Origin: CANIGN01 sp964538275
Lineage (GTDB): Bacteria > Bdellovibrionota > UBA2428
Reading direction: 5' to 3'
NCBI GenBank assembly: GCA_964538275.1
Contig: CAZIFW010000067.1
Span: 1 to 13,851, forward strand
Length of the DNA stretch: 13,851 nt
The number at the start of each line of letters is the position of its first letter. Position 1 is the first letter of the stretch. A model generated the notes under the pieces. It did no database searches. It was given only the letters and a program-made list of their open reading frames with translations, and was not told where the DNA came from. This document shows positions 7,704 through 13,851 of this stretch, piece by piece. The translations under genes were made by a program, and so were the position numbers.

Positions 7704-9683
7704 ATGAATAAATGTCTTGTCCTAGGGCTTTGTTTTTTATCCTGTGTTTTTTCAAACTCACTCTTTGGATTAGATGCCCTTCAAGAGGCCGAAGATCACC
7801 GAGACATTCATGCCCCGGCTCTTAAGCATGCAATAAGCTCTACAAATGCTCTCGATCGAGCACGTGCAGCACGTGCACTCGGTAGAATTCAAAATAGCGA
7901 AGGAATATCGAGTCTTTTAATTTTATTAAATGATTCAAGCTTAGGAGTTCAAAAAGAAGCGATTTTTGCCTTGGGTCAGTTTGGCTGGGAAAAATCCTTT
8001 AGCCAAGGTCGTGAAAAAGAAATAACGCAAGCACTTGTTCCCAAGTTAAAATCTAAAGATCATGAAGTCAGAAGACTCGCTGTAGAAGCTTTGGGCAAAA
8101 TTGCACTCGATGAAACCCCGCTCTTAGTCGTAAGTGCACTTCATGACTCACACAAAGAAGTAAGAGCAGAAGCGCTTGTAGCTCTTTATAGATATCGCAT
8201 GATCTTAAAACTTCGGGACGCTTCAGCAAACCCTGCTCTCTTAAACGAAGCGCAAATTAAAGCGGTTCTTGCACTCGCTTCAGACAAAAACAAAGAGGTT
8301 CAAGAAAAACTTGCCTACTATTTTTTAAGAGTAAAGGATGATCGGGGCAAACACATTTTGCTCAATCTAGCGGAATCAGAAAACCTATGGGCTCGTTTTT
8401 TTTCTGTCAGTGCATTGAGCAAATACTCCGGTGAAGATGTTCAAAACATATTACTTCAATCAACCCAAGACCAAAGCTCTCATGTAAGAGTTGCGGCACT
8501 CCAAGGCGTCAGCACACAAAAAATTGCTCACTTACTAAGTCCAGCCCTCAGAGGAGATCCCTCCTATCATGTCAGAAGTGCTTATATCCAAGCCCTTCAG
8601 AGTTTAAAACCTAGCATTGAAGCCTATAATAAAATCAAAGAACTTAGTCTAGATTCGCAGATCAGTGTGCGAAGTGAAGCTCTCATAGCCATGGCAAGTT
8701 TTGAGCAAGACAGCACGTATGACTTATTGAAAATAGCCTTACAAAATTTAACTTGGCAGCTGCGCTCTGCGGCTGCTCAATCTCTTAGTTTCCTCAAGAA
8801 CGAAGAAAAAAAAGAAATTGCAGAACTTGCACTTAAAGACAAAGACGTACGCGTTAGAGTAAGTGCACTTGAGGCACTTGCAAAAACAGAAGAACCCTAT
8901 GCATACAATGCTATTGAAAAAGCTTTAGAGTCTAACGAACTCTCTGAACGTGGCAGTGCAATATACGCTCTCAATGACCGCAAAGAACTTCAACGCATGC
9001 TTGCGGCATATACCTGCTACCAAAAAAGCCTAGACGAAAAATGGATAGAACAACGAGAGGAAATCGTTAAATTATGGTCTTCGGAAAATACTGAGGAAAC
9101 CACTCGATTTCTAAAAGAAGCTTTAAATGACCCTAGTTCTTCTGTAATTAATCTAGCCATTCGCGCACTTGAGGAGCGAGGCATAAGTGAAAACACGACA
9201 GCACAACAAGAAGCTAAACTCAGCTACTCTCCTTACAGAGAACTAAACTTTAAACAAAATCCTCACATTATCTTACATACATCCAAAGGCGATATTCATC
9301 TTGAACTCTATCCAAAAGCCGCTCCTATTCACGTCGCAAACATGGTGGGCTTTGCTGAAGAAAATAAATATTCCGGACTCCCTTTTCATAGAGTAATTAG
9401 CAATTTTGTTGCTCAAGGGGGGGATCCCGATAAAAGCGGATGGGGATCTGCAGGTTATTCTCTAAGAGCTGAAATTAACAAAGTACCCTTTGAACGCGGC
9501 TCACTTGGAATGCCTCGCTCAACGGGTTTTGACACGGGAGGAATTCAGTTTTTTATAAATCATATTCCTACGCCGCACCTTGATGGCCAATATACAGTTT
9601 TTGGAAAAGTTACGGACGGTTTAGAAGTCTTAGATCAAATTGAAGTAGGCGATCTCATTCTAAAAACTAGCGTGGTACGCTAG
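7704..9683 (+). CDS. Exported HEAT-repeat / cyclophilin-type peptidyl-prolyl isomerase fusion
   Basis: 659 residues. The N-terminal ~22 residues are a hydrophobic signal peptide. Residues ~45-495 are built of HEAT-type helical repeats about 31-38 residues long, with recurring signatures such as VRRLAVEALGKI (~122-133), VRAEALVAL (~153-161), VRVAALQGV (~261-269), VRSEALIAMASF (~322-333) and VRVSALEALAK (~384-394). Residues ~519-656 are a cyclophilin domain that catalyses cis-trans isomerisation of X-Pro bonds. It keeps FHRVI with Arg563, Phe568, Gln571 in AQGGD, and GIQFF with Gln615. The human CypA Trp and His equivalents near LDGQYTVFG are His and Tyr here, as is common in bacterial members. 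The HEAT array probably binds client proteins or a scaffold while the isomerase acts in the periplasm; this is inference. The ATG at 7704 lacks a clear ribosome-binding site. A G7 run at 9417-9423 encodes the invariant Gly-Gly. Its end overlaps the convergent 64-residue gene by 17 nt. Confidence 0.9.
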   Translation: MNKCLVLGLCFLSCVFSNSLFGLDALQEAEDHRDIHAPALKHAISSTNALDRARAARALGRIQNSEGISSLLILLNDSSLGVQKEAIFALGQFGWEKSFSQGREKEITQALVPKLKSKDHEVRRLAVEALGKIALDETPLLVVSALHDSHKEVRAEALVALYRYRMILKLRDASANPALLNEAQIKAVLALASDKNKEVQEKLAYYFLRVKDDRGKHILLNLAESENLWARFFSVSALSKYSGEDVQNILLQSTQDQSSHVRVAALQGVSTQKIAHLLSPALRGDPSYHVRSAYIQALQSLKPSIEAYNKIKELSLDSQISVRSEALIAMASFEQDSTYDLLKIALQNLTWQLRSAAAQSLSFLKNEEKKEIAELALKDKDVRVRVSALEALAKTEEPYAYNAIEKALESNELSERGSAIYALNDRKELQRMLAAYTCYQKSLDEKWIEQREEIVKLWSSENTEETTRFLKEALNDPSSSVINLAIRALEERGISENTTAQQEAKLSYSPYRELNFKQNPHIILHTSKGDIHLELYPKAAPIHVANMVGFAEENKYSGLPFHRVISNFVAQGGDPDKSGWGSAGYSLRAEINKVPFERGSLGMPRSTGFDTGGIQFFINHIPTPHLDGQYTVFGKVTDGLEVLDQIEVGDLILKTSVVR

Positions 9684-9684
9684 T
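9662..9684 (-). terminator. Hairpin terminator at the convergent gene ends, possibly bidirectional
   Basis: A perfect 8-bp inverted repeat, ACTAGCGT (9666-9673) with ACGCTAGT (9677-9684) around a 3-base loop, spans both stop codons. On the minus strand it is followed at once by a short T run (9665-9662), as in an intrinsic terminator for the 64-residue gene's operon. On the plus strand a run of eight T lies at 9697-9704, after a second weaker stem (AGCGTG/CGCGCT), so it may also end the cyclophilin transcript. Confidence 0.5.
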
Positions 9685-9861
9685 AGGAGTACGCGCTTTT
9701 TTTTCTTCAAGAGCTTTTTCAAGAGCAGCACTTAAAGACTCTTCCTTGTCTTTATCCACCCTCAAAGCAACACGGTAATCGTAAGGTTTACGAGTTGCGC
9801 GCATTTGTAGAGCTACAAAGCCAAAGAGAAGAAGCCCAAAGGCGAAGAATAAATCCTTCAT
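9667..9861 (-). CDS. Small single-pass membrane protein with charged coiled-coil tail
   Basis: 64 residues: one hydrophobic helix (~4-19), then basic residues (RATRK), then a highly charged, probably helical or coiled-coil segment (~35-55), and a Thr/Ser/Pro tail. The positive-inside rule places the C-terminus in the cytoplasm. The ATG at 9861 has a strong Shine-Dalgarno AAGGAG (9874-9869), seven bases away, which overlaps the stop codon (9875-9873) of the upstream HAMP-type gene. The two are therefore almost certainly an operon with coupled translation. I do not recognise a family. The tail could pair with the coiled coil of the HAMP protein; that is speculation from adjacency. The gene ends in the hairpin shared with the convergent cyclophilin gene. 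Confidence 0.7.
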   Translation of the reverse strand: MKDLFFAFGLLLFGFVALQMRATRKPYDYRVALRVDKDKEESLSAALEKALEEKKARTPTSVPR

Positions 9862-9868
9862 CTTGAAA

Positions 9869-9874
9869 CTCCTT
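9869..9874 (-). promoter_or_regulatory. Shine-Dalgarno site overlapping the upstream stop codon
   Basis: AAGGAG on the minus strand lies seven bases before the ATG at 9861 and shares two bases with the TAA stop of the HAMP-type gene. It is the clearest ribosome-binding site seen in this window and fixes the start of the 64-residue protein. Confidence 0.75.
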
Positions 9875-10337
9875 ATGCAGCTTTCTTATTTTTAGTTTCT
9901 TTTTTTGAATCAGCTGCAAAATAATCATTCACAGCATGCGCTACTTCTGGAAAGTAGTCGTTTTCTCTAAAAGAAAGCTGGCCCTTTTCTGTGCCCTCTC
10001 TCTTTTCTTTTAAAAACTTCTGCAATCGAAAGATGGGTCCAGCAATTCTGTGCGAATACACCAATCCAAATGCGATAATTAATCCAGACACCACACACAT
10101 AGTGCCCAACGAAATTAAATTCATAGTGCGTTGTTGTTCATCTATAAAGCGAAAGAAAACATGATCTGCGGGCAAAGGAATACTTCGGCCCAGTTCTCGC
10201 CCTTGCCAAAAAAAGTAAGCATGTGCCAAGTAAAAAATTCCACACACCGCAACGTTCAAAAACAAAAGATTCTTGAGAAACTTAATTTGAAAGTCTGGAT
10301 TTATTAGAAGTTTTTTTCTTCGATTGCTTGCAGGCAT
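9873..10337 (-). CDS. HAMP-only two-pass membrane protein
   Basis: 154 residues. A basic N-terminus (RRKKLLINPDFQIKF) precedes a first membrane helix (~23-43). A short periplasmic loop (~44-71), a second helix (~72-94) and a HAMP-type segment (~95-140) follow, with SHRIAGPIFRLQKFL and a second amphipathic stretch near DYFPEVAHAVND. The tail is Lys-rich. SHRIAGP followed by amphipathic helices is the usual HAMP junction of chemoreceptors and sensor kinases. Here no methyl-accepting, kinase or GGDEF output domain follows, and the gene ends normally, so it is a stand-alone HAMP protein. Such proteins occur in delta-like bacteria; their role is unknown to me. It probably acts with partners through its four-helix coiled coil at the inner membrane. 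It is followed after 11 nt by the small coiled-coil membrane gene. The ATG at 10337 has an AAGGA placed rather close to it. Confidence 0.75.
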   Translation of the reverse strand: MPASNRRKKLLINPDFQIKFLKNLLFLNVAVCGIFYLAHAYFFWQGRELGRSIPLPADHVFFRFIDEQQRTMNLISLGTMCVVSGLIIAFGLVYSHRIAGPIFRLQKFLKEKREGTEKGQLSFRENDYFPEVAHAVNDYFAADSKKETKNKKAA

Positions 10338-10392
10338 ATCCTTTTTTCGGCTGATCTTAACGAAAGTTTAAGCCTGAACAAAAATTTGTCTG

Positions 10393-11115
10393 CTAGCTTG
10401 TCAAAAGAGACATAAGGGAGGACTTTTCCCTTGCGCTAAGATAACGCCATTCTCCTGGAGCCAAATCACCTAAGCCTACTTTGAGAACTCGTATACGCTT
10501 AAGCCTTTTAGCTCGTAAATCAAACTTCTCTAACATGCGCCGAATTTGACGATTCTTTCCTTCTGTCAAAACCATGCGGATACAATCTTTGCGAATACGC
10601 TCTACAACACACTCTTTGGTCTTGATGCGTTCATTAGCAATCTCTAACCAAACACCTTTGCGCATTTTCTCAATGGCTTCATCTGTAATTTCATTATTGA
10701 GATAAACAATATATTCTTTTTCATGATTATTTTCTGAACGCAGAACTTTATTCACCAACTCACCTAAGTTAGTGAGCAAAATAAGTCCTTCTGACATTTT
10801 ATCAAGACGACCAATTGGAAAAATTCGTTCTTCAAAATTAATGGCATCAATAATATTGTTCTCAACACTTTGATTTGTAGTGCACTCAATCCCAACAGGT
10901 TTATTGTAAGCAATTAGAACATTGCTTTCCCTCTTTTTCGGAATTGCTTTACCGTCTATTTTGACAGTATCGCCATCAAGAACTCTGTCTCCCAAAGTGG
11001 CTTTTTTGCCATTGATAAATACTCGGCCAGATTCAATCCACTTATCAGCTTCACGACGAGAGCAAACTCCCTTATCACTGATATAACGATTGATACGAAC
11101 ACCGGTTTTTTCCAC
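10393..11115 (-). CDS. rluF: 23S rRNA pseudouridine synthase, RluF type
   Basis: 240 residues. Residues ~5-65 form an S4 RNA-binding domain (INRYISDKGVCSRREADKW near the N-terminus). Residues ~66-235 are the RsuA/RluB/E/F catalytic domain, with the catalytic Asp105 in GRLDK and the conserved GKNRQIRRM motif. RluF-like features include KPVGIECTT, NNIIDAIN, the FPIGRLDKMSEGLILLTN block, and LVNKVLR followed by HEKEY. These align closely with E. coli RluF as I remember it, better than with RluB. E. coli RluF modifies U2604 of 23S rRNA and can also act on tRNA-Tyr position 35; the target here is inferred. It lacks the long basic C-terminal tail of the E. coli protein. The start is taken as GTG at 11115, ten bases after the stop of the beta-barrel fragment; it has only a weak ribosome-binding site. 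It may be co-transcribed with the HAMP gene 55 bases downstream. Confidence 0.88.
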   Translation of the reverse strand: MEKTGVRINRYISDKGVCSRREADKWIESGRVFINGKKATLGDRVLDGDTVKIDGKAIPKKRESNVLIAYNKPVGIECTTNQSVENNIIDAINFEERIFPIGRLDKMSEGLILLTNLGELVNKVLRSENNHEKEYIVYLNNEITDEAIEKMRKGVWLEIANERIKTKECVVERIRKDCIRMVLTEGKNRQIRRMLEKFDLRAKRLKRIRVLKVGLGDLAPGEWRYLSAREKSSLMSLLTS

Positions 11116-11125
11116 GCTGCAGAGC

Positions 11126-11323
11126 TTACTTCAAAAACGGGTAGTAACTCAAAGAAACTCGCATGAAGAGGGCATTATCGCTCTTATAAACTAGGTCTCG
11201 GGTAGACCCACGGGCACTTACGGTATGCGCCTCAGCTAAAGCCACTATTCCAAGATTTGTATTTAGCCAGATATGATCACTTAAACGCACATTATAGACG
11301 GGACCCACATCAATCACTCTCAC
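11126..11323 (-). pseudogene. C-terminal part of the frameshifted beta-barrel protein
   Basis: About 65 codons that read as the missing C-terminal strands of the protein encoded just upstream. It has alternating polar and hydrophobic stretches (VYNVRLSDHIWLNTNLGI) and ends MRVSLSYYPFLK, a typical aromatic-rich last beta strand. It has no signal peptide and no ribosome-binding site; the apparent GTG start at 11323 is just a Val codon of the longer frame. Removing one G from the run at 11339-11346 gives KGGNPGLRVRVIDVGP, joining it to the upstream frame without a stop. It is therefore not an independent gene. Confidence 0.75.
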
Positions 11324-11978
11324 TCTTAAACCAGGATTCCCCCCCCTTACGAACAGGTTCTCCTGAACCTAGGGTATAAGTAGCCGAATCAAAATTTGCT
11401 TTTAGACCAAACTCCCAGTTTTCCGTGGGTTGATAAAGCACTGAAAAGTTTGGAAATCCTAAATTGAGCTTTAAAGGTGGACTTGTGTAGTTAAGCCCAA
11501 CAATGGGTAAAAAGAAGTGATCTTCCATCTCTTTTGAATACACAACTCCCATACTGTAGGACCACTTTGATTCGGGATTGCGATAATTTGCCAAAGCTAT
11601 TCCCGAAAAATAAATACTCTCGTCATTTGCCACAAATGAGTGCGAGGCATTGCGCACAGAAATTCCAGGTGAAAATACAGTGAACCACCTCCCTAATCGC
11701 GAAACTAAGGGTGTTGTTAAGCGATAATTCTTTAAATGAATGTGCGTATCTACGTTATTCATCTCCAAATCCGCTTCGCGTACATTTAAAACGGCTGACC
11801 ACTCACTTGTGCCAAAACGTAAAAACTCAGCACCGACTTTTGCATCTAAAGCAGAAAAATAACCATCTGGATTCCATGCATAAGCGACGTTAATCATTTC
11901 TTTCATGCGGTTTTGAGCATGAAGATTGAGACAGAGCACCATAAAAAAGAAAATGCCTAAGCCTTTTGAAAGTTTCAT
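11310..11978 (-). CDS. Outer-membrane beta-barrel-like protein, N-terminal part, frameshifted
   Basis: 222 residues as written. A signal peptide (MKLSKGLG..., hydrophobic core, LHAQ near residues 19-22) leads into a series of alternating, aromatic-rich beta-strand-like stretches, for example NVAYAWNPDGYFSALDAKVGAEF, WSAVLNVREADLEM, WSYSMGVVYSKEM and ENWEFGLKANF. This suggests a small outer-membrane barrel, perhaps of the DUF6268-like kind; the family is a tentative guess. From the G8 run onward the frame yields an unrelated tail (ESWFKSESD) and stops. With G7 the protein would continue into the 11126-11323 frame for a total of about 283 residues. The gene is either phase-variable, recently inactivated, or affected by a base-count error. 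The ATG at 11978 lies only 20 bases from the divergent DoxX start. The downstream rluF start follows the C-terminal fragment by ten bases. Confidence 0.7.
   Translation of the reverse strand: MKLSKGLGIFFFMVLCLNLHAQNRMKEMINVAYAWNPDGYFSALDAKVGAEFLRFGTSEWSAVLNVREADLEMNNVDTHIHLKNYRLTTPLVSRLGRWFTVFSPGISVRNASHSFVANDESIYFSGIALANYRNPESKWSYSMGVVYSKEMEDHFFLPIVGLNYTSPPLKLNLGFPNFSVLYQPTENWEFGLKANFDSATYTLGSGEPVRKGGESWFKSESD
11339..11346 (-). repeat. G8 homopolymer at the frameshift point
   Basis: Eight consecutive C on the plus strand (G8 in the coding direction) lie in the beta-barrel gene. The frame upstream reads AAG GGG GGG GAA. Loss of one G gives AAG GGG GGG AAT and opens the frame to the end of the barrel; gain of one G leads to a stop codon within four codons after the tract. 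It is the longest G/C run I see in the window; others are G7 at 9417-9423 and C6 at 3871-3876. Confidence 0.85.
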
Positions 11979-11998
11979 TCTTTAGTTAAGATTCATAC

Positions 11999-12406
11999 AT
12001 GGCACTCAAAGGTTCAACTCAAAACGATCTTGGCTTACTAATTTTAAGACTTACTGCAGGGGGACTTATGCTCTCCCACGGGTATCCCAAATTAATATCC
12101 TGGTCATCAAACGCTGACTCCTTTCCAGATCCTCTAGGGATTGGATCAACCCTTAGCTTAGCGGGTACAGTGGGTGCGGAGTTCTTTTGCGCACTTTTAA
12201 TTCTTTTAGGCATTGGAACTCGTTTAGCTTCAATCCCAGCTTTTTTCACAATGTTAGTTGCTGCTTTTATAGTTCATGGTCCAGACCCTTTTCAGAAAAA
12301 AGAACTGGCTCTTATCTATGCAGGCATGTACCTCACACTTTTCTTCCTTGGTGGTGGTTCTTATTCGATGGGTAATAAGTTTCCCAAACTTAAAAAGTGG
12401 AACTAA
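11999..12406 (+). CDS. DoxX-family membrane protein
   Basis: 135 residues, the usual DoxX length. It has four hydrophobic segments (~10-32, ~48-70, ~74-92 and ~100-118) and family hallmarks: LGLLILRLTAGGLMLSHGYPKL near the N-terminus, GAEFFCALLILLGIGTRLAS in the second and third helices, and the loop HGPDPFQKKELALIYAGMYL. DoxX/DoxD-like proteins are small inner-membrane proteins linked to quinone and redox or thiol-stress functions in some bacteria, but many members lack a defined role. The ATG at 11999 has no recognisable ribosome-binding site. It lies 20 bases from the divergent beta-barrel gene, so its promoter must overlap that gene. The stop codon overlaps that of the convergent permease gene (12403-12406). 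No redox partner is encoded nearby. Confidence 0.88.
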   Translation: MALKGSTQNDLGLLILRLTAGGLMLSHGYPKLISWSSNADSFPDPLGIGSTLSLAGTVGAEFFCALLILLGIGTRLASIPAFFTMLVAAFIVHGPDPFQKKELALIYAGMYLTLFFLGGGSYSMGNKFPKLKKWN

Positions 12407-13851
12407 AAAGTTTCTTCAGCCAATCTAAAAAGTGCTTGAGAAGATTTAGAAAAACTTCTTCTCAAAAGTAACCAAACTCCTAGAACACTTAAAAGTGCAG
12501 GAACTAGCAACAAGGCAACTATAGCTTGGGCCGGTATAAGCTCCATGGGAATATCTATGACCCAACGACAAAGTCCATAAACTACAACAAGCGCGGCAAA
12601 GAAGCTGGAAATAGAGGCCAGTAAGCCTAAAAACATTGATTCAAAAACATAAATACCAAGTATTTTATTATTCCTTAATCCTAAGCACCTCCAAAGAGCT
12701 ACTTCTTTTGCAATTTCACTTCTTCGCGCTAGAAAGATTCCAATGAACACAAAACAACATCCCATTAAACTAAAAAGTGTCACGGAATAAACTGCTAAGG
12801 AAAGCTGGTTTAATATTTTTAGTAATCGAGAAGCCAAAGCCTCCCCATCAATCAGAGTTACCTGAGGAAGCTTCTTAGCTACCTGTGTTTGATAATCTGC
12901 AATCTGCTCGCTGGGAACTCTTGCTAAGGCAATAAAATCCATAGGAGCACCTTCTAAATCGTCTGCATTAAAAACCATAAAAAAGTTTGGTTGAAAATTA
13001 AACCAATTCACCTTACGAAAACTTGTTACAACTGTATTGAGACGCACTCCCGCCAAATCAACCTGAAACTTTTCGCCTACTTTAATCCCTAAGCGATCTG
13101 CAAAATCTTTTTCTAGAGAAATGCGCTGCAAGCCCTCTTGAGGCGCACCAAACAAGTCTTTTGCCCCTTGCAACTCCTCTCCCTTACTCAAATCGTTTCG
13201 TTTTGTAATGACATACTCACGCGTTTGGTAAAATCGCTCCTCGCCTTCTTGAGGAACCTCTCCCTCAAGAACTTCCTTACCTTTAAGCTCAACAATACGT
13301 GCTTGCGCAAAAGGTACAAATTCTGCGCTCGGTAGCAGGGCACTTAAAGGTTCCTTTAATTCACTGGCTACATTTAAAGCAAAGATATTGGGAATATCAC
13401 TTTGATTGACTCGAGCAATCTGTTGCCTCAGTGATGAGCCTAAAAATAAAATTAAGAATAAAAAGAACAAAGACATTCCAAAAGCTATCACCAGCAATTG
13501 AGTCCGCCCCTTTTTACGTTCCAATTGTAAATAGGCAAGCTTTAAAGTTAGTCCACGTGCAAATGCTACAAAAGTTTTTAAGAAAACGCGTCCCATGAGT
13601 AGCAAGAGCAAAACTGCAAGAATAATTCCTGCTAAAATTAAAAAACTCATTTGAAGCTTGGGCCCAACAATTAAAACTATAAAGACTGCTACCGCAAAAG
13701 CAATGAAAGCATCTTTACGGCTAAGTTCGCTCATACCTGCTTCGTCTTGACGAATTGCATTTGAAACAGGAACTCGTAAAACCTCACGCAAAGGCAAAAA
13801 AACCGAAACCCCTACACATAAAAGAGAAAGTAAAATTCCCCATGCAAAGGA
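12403..13851 (-). CDS. FtsX-family ABC transporter permease, C-terminal part (5' end beyond the window)
   Basis: The frame is open from the TAG at 12403 to the right edge of the window, so the gene starts beyond base 13851. The TTG at 13797 is internal, because the preceding codons continue a hydrophobic helix (GILLSLLCVGVSVFL). About 483 residues are visible. In order there is the end of a first FtsX domain (LPLREVLRVPVSNAIRQD), a pair of hydrophobic helices, and a second half with helix RTQLLVIAFGMSLFFLFLIL. An extracytoplasmic domain of ~200 residues follows, then the C-terminal FtsX helices with the signature EVALWRCLGLRNNKILGIYVFE in two adjoining parts. Two tandem FtsX units resemble the YbbP/LolC-like permeases that work with a LolD/YbbA-type ATPase on lipids or lipoproteins at the inner membrane. 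The ATPase is not in the window and would be expected upstream. The exact substrate is unknown. Confidence 0.85.
   Translation of the reverse strand, partial: SFAWGILLSLLCVGVSVFLPLREVLRVPVSNAIRQDEAGMSELSRKDAFIAFAVAVFIVLIVGPKLQMSFLILAGIILAVLLLLLMGRVFLKTFVAFARGLTLKLAYLQLERKKGRTQLLVIAFGMSLFFLFLILFLGSSLRQQIARVNQSDIPNIFALNVASELKEPLSALLPSAEFVPFAQARIVELKGKEVLEGEVPQEGEERFYQTREYVITKRNDLSKGEELQGAKDLFGAPQEGLQRISLEKDFADRLGIKVGEKFQVDLAGVRLNTVVTSFRKVNWFNFQPNFFMVFNADDLEGAPMDFIALARVPSEQIADYQTQVAKKLPQVTLIDGEALASRLLKILNQLSLAVYSVTLFSLMGCCFVFIGIFLARRSEIAKEVALWRCLGLRNNKILGIYVFESMFLGLLASISSFFAALVVVYGLCRWVIDIPMELIPAQAIVALLLVPALLSVLGVWLLLRRSFSKSSQALFRLAEETF

Noticed and set aside
9417..9423. G7 run in the cyclophilin domain as a second slippage site
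   Set aside because: It encodes the conserved Gly-Gly of AQGGD in frame and the reading frame is intact; the run is explained by the motif.
10376..10404. Perfect TTGACA (10404-10399, minus strand) upstream of the HAMP gene
   Set aside because: At 16-18 base spacing there is no acceptable -10 hexamer, so I do not call it a promoter.
1..13851. CRISPR arrays, tRNA/rRNA genes, insertion sequences or phage genes
   Set aside because: No regularly spaced repeats, clover-leaf sequences, transposase or phage-like proteins were seen on either strand.

Overview
The window is a gene-dense, AT-leaning stretch (G+C roughly 40% by eye) of a Gram-negative bacterial chromosome. At least eight products look exported or envelope-located: signal peptides, a lipobox, an outer-membrane beta-barrel, multi-pass membrane proteins and an FtsX-type permease. 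I see no phage, IS element, tRNA, rRNA or CRISPR array. The best lineage hint is a diguanylate cyclase made of a Thr-bearing N-terminal tail, an FHA domain and a GGDEF domain. That architecture is known from the predator Bdellovibrio (DgcB). Together with a Tad-like pilus-type protein, a HAMP-only membrane protein and several unrecognised secreted proteins, it suggests Bdellovibrionota or a nearby delta-like group. This is an inference from architecture, not a phylogenetic result.

Layout. (1) 1-2563, minus strand: a TadE/TadG-like protein gene is followed, with an ATGA overlap, by a partial FHA-GGDEF cyclase gene that leaves the window at base 1. (2) 2748-3782, plus: a lipoprotein alpha/beta hydrolase, converging by 29 nt on the next unit. 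(3) 3754-6563, minus: a probable two-gene operon of an unrecognised exported protein and a polytopic, GT-C-like membrane protein, with a plausible promoter at 6602-6630. (4) 6783-7592, minus: an unrecognised exported protein. (5) 7704-9683, plus: an exported HEAT-repeat/cyclophilin fusion. (6) 9667-11978, minus: a tightly spaced run of a frameshifted beta-barrel gene, an RluF-type rRNA pseudouridine synthase, a HAMP-only membrane protein and a 64-residue membrane coiled-coil protein, ending at a hairpin shared with the convergent cyclophilin gene. (7) 11999-12406, plus: a DoxX-family membrane protein. (8) 12403-13851, minus: the C-terminal part of an FtsX-family ABC permease whose N-terminus lies beyond the window.

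The most noteworthy points are these. The beta-barrel gene is broken exactly at a G8 tract, and one G fewer restores one continuous protein, so it may be phase-variable, a pseudogene or a sequencing error. The FHA-GGDEF cyclase keeps all visible catalytic, inhibitory-site and phosphothreonine-binding residues and is translationally coupled to a Tad-like gene. The HAMP-only protein and the small coiled-coil protein form a coupled pair with no visible output domain. Four minus-strand genes appear to start with GTG, and Shine-Dalgarno sequences are mostly weak, so their starts are provisional.
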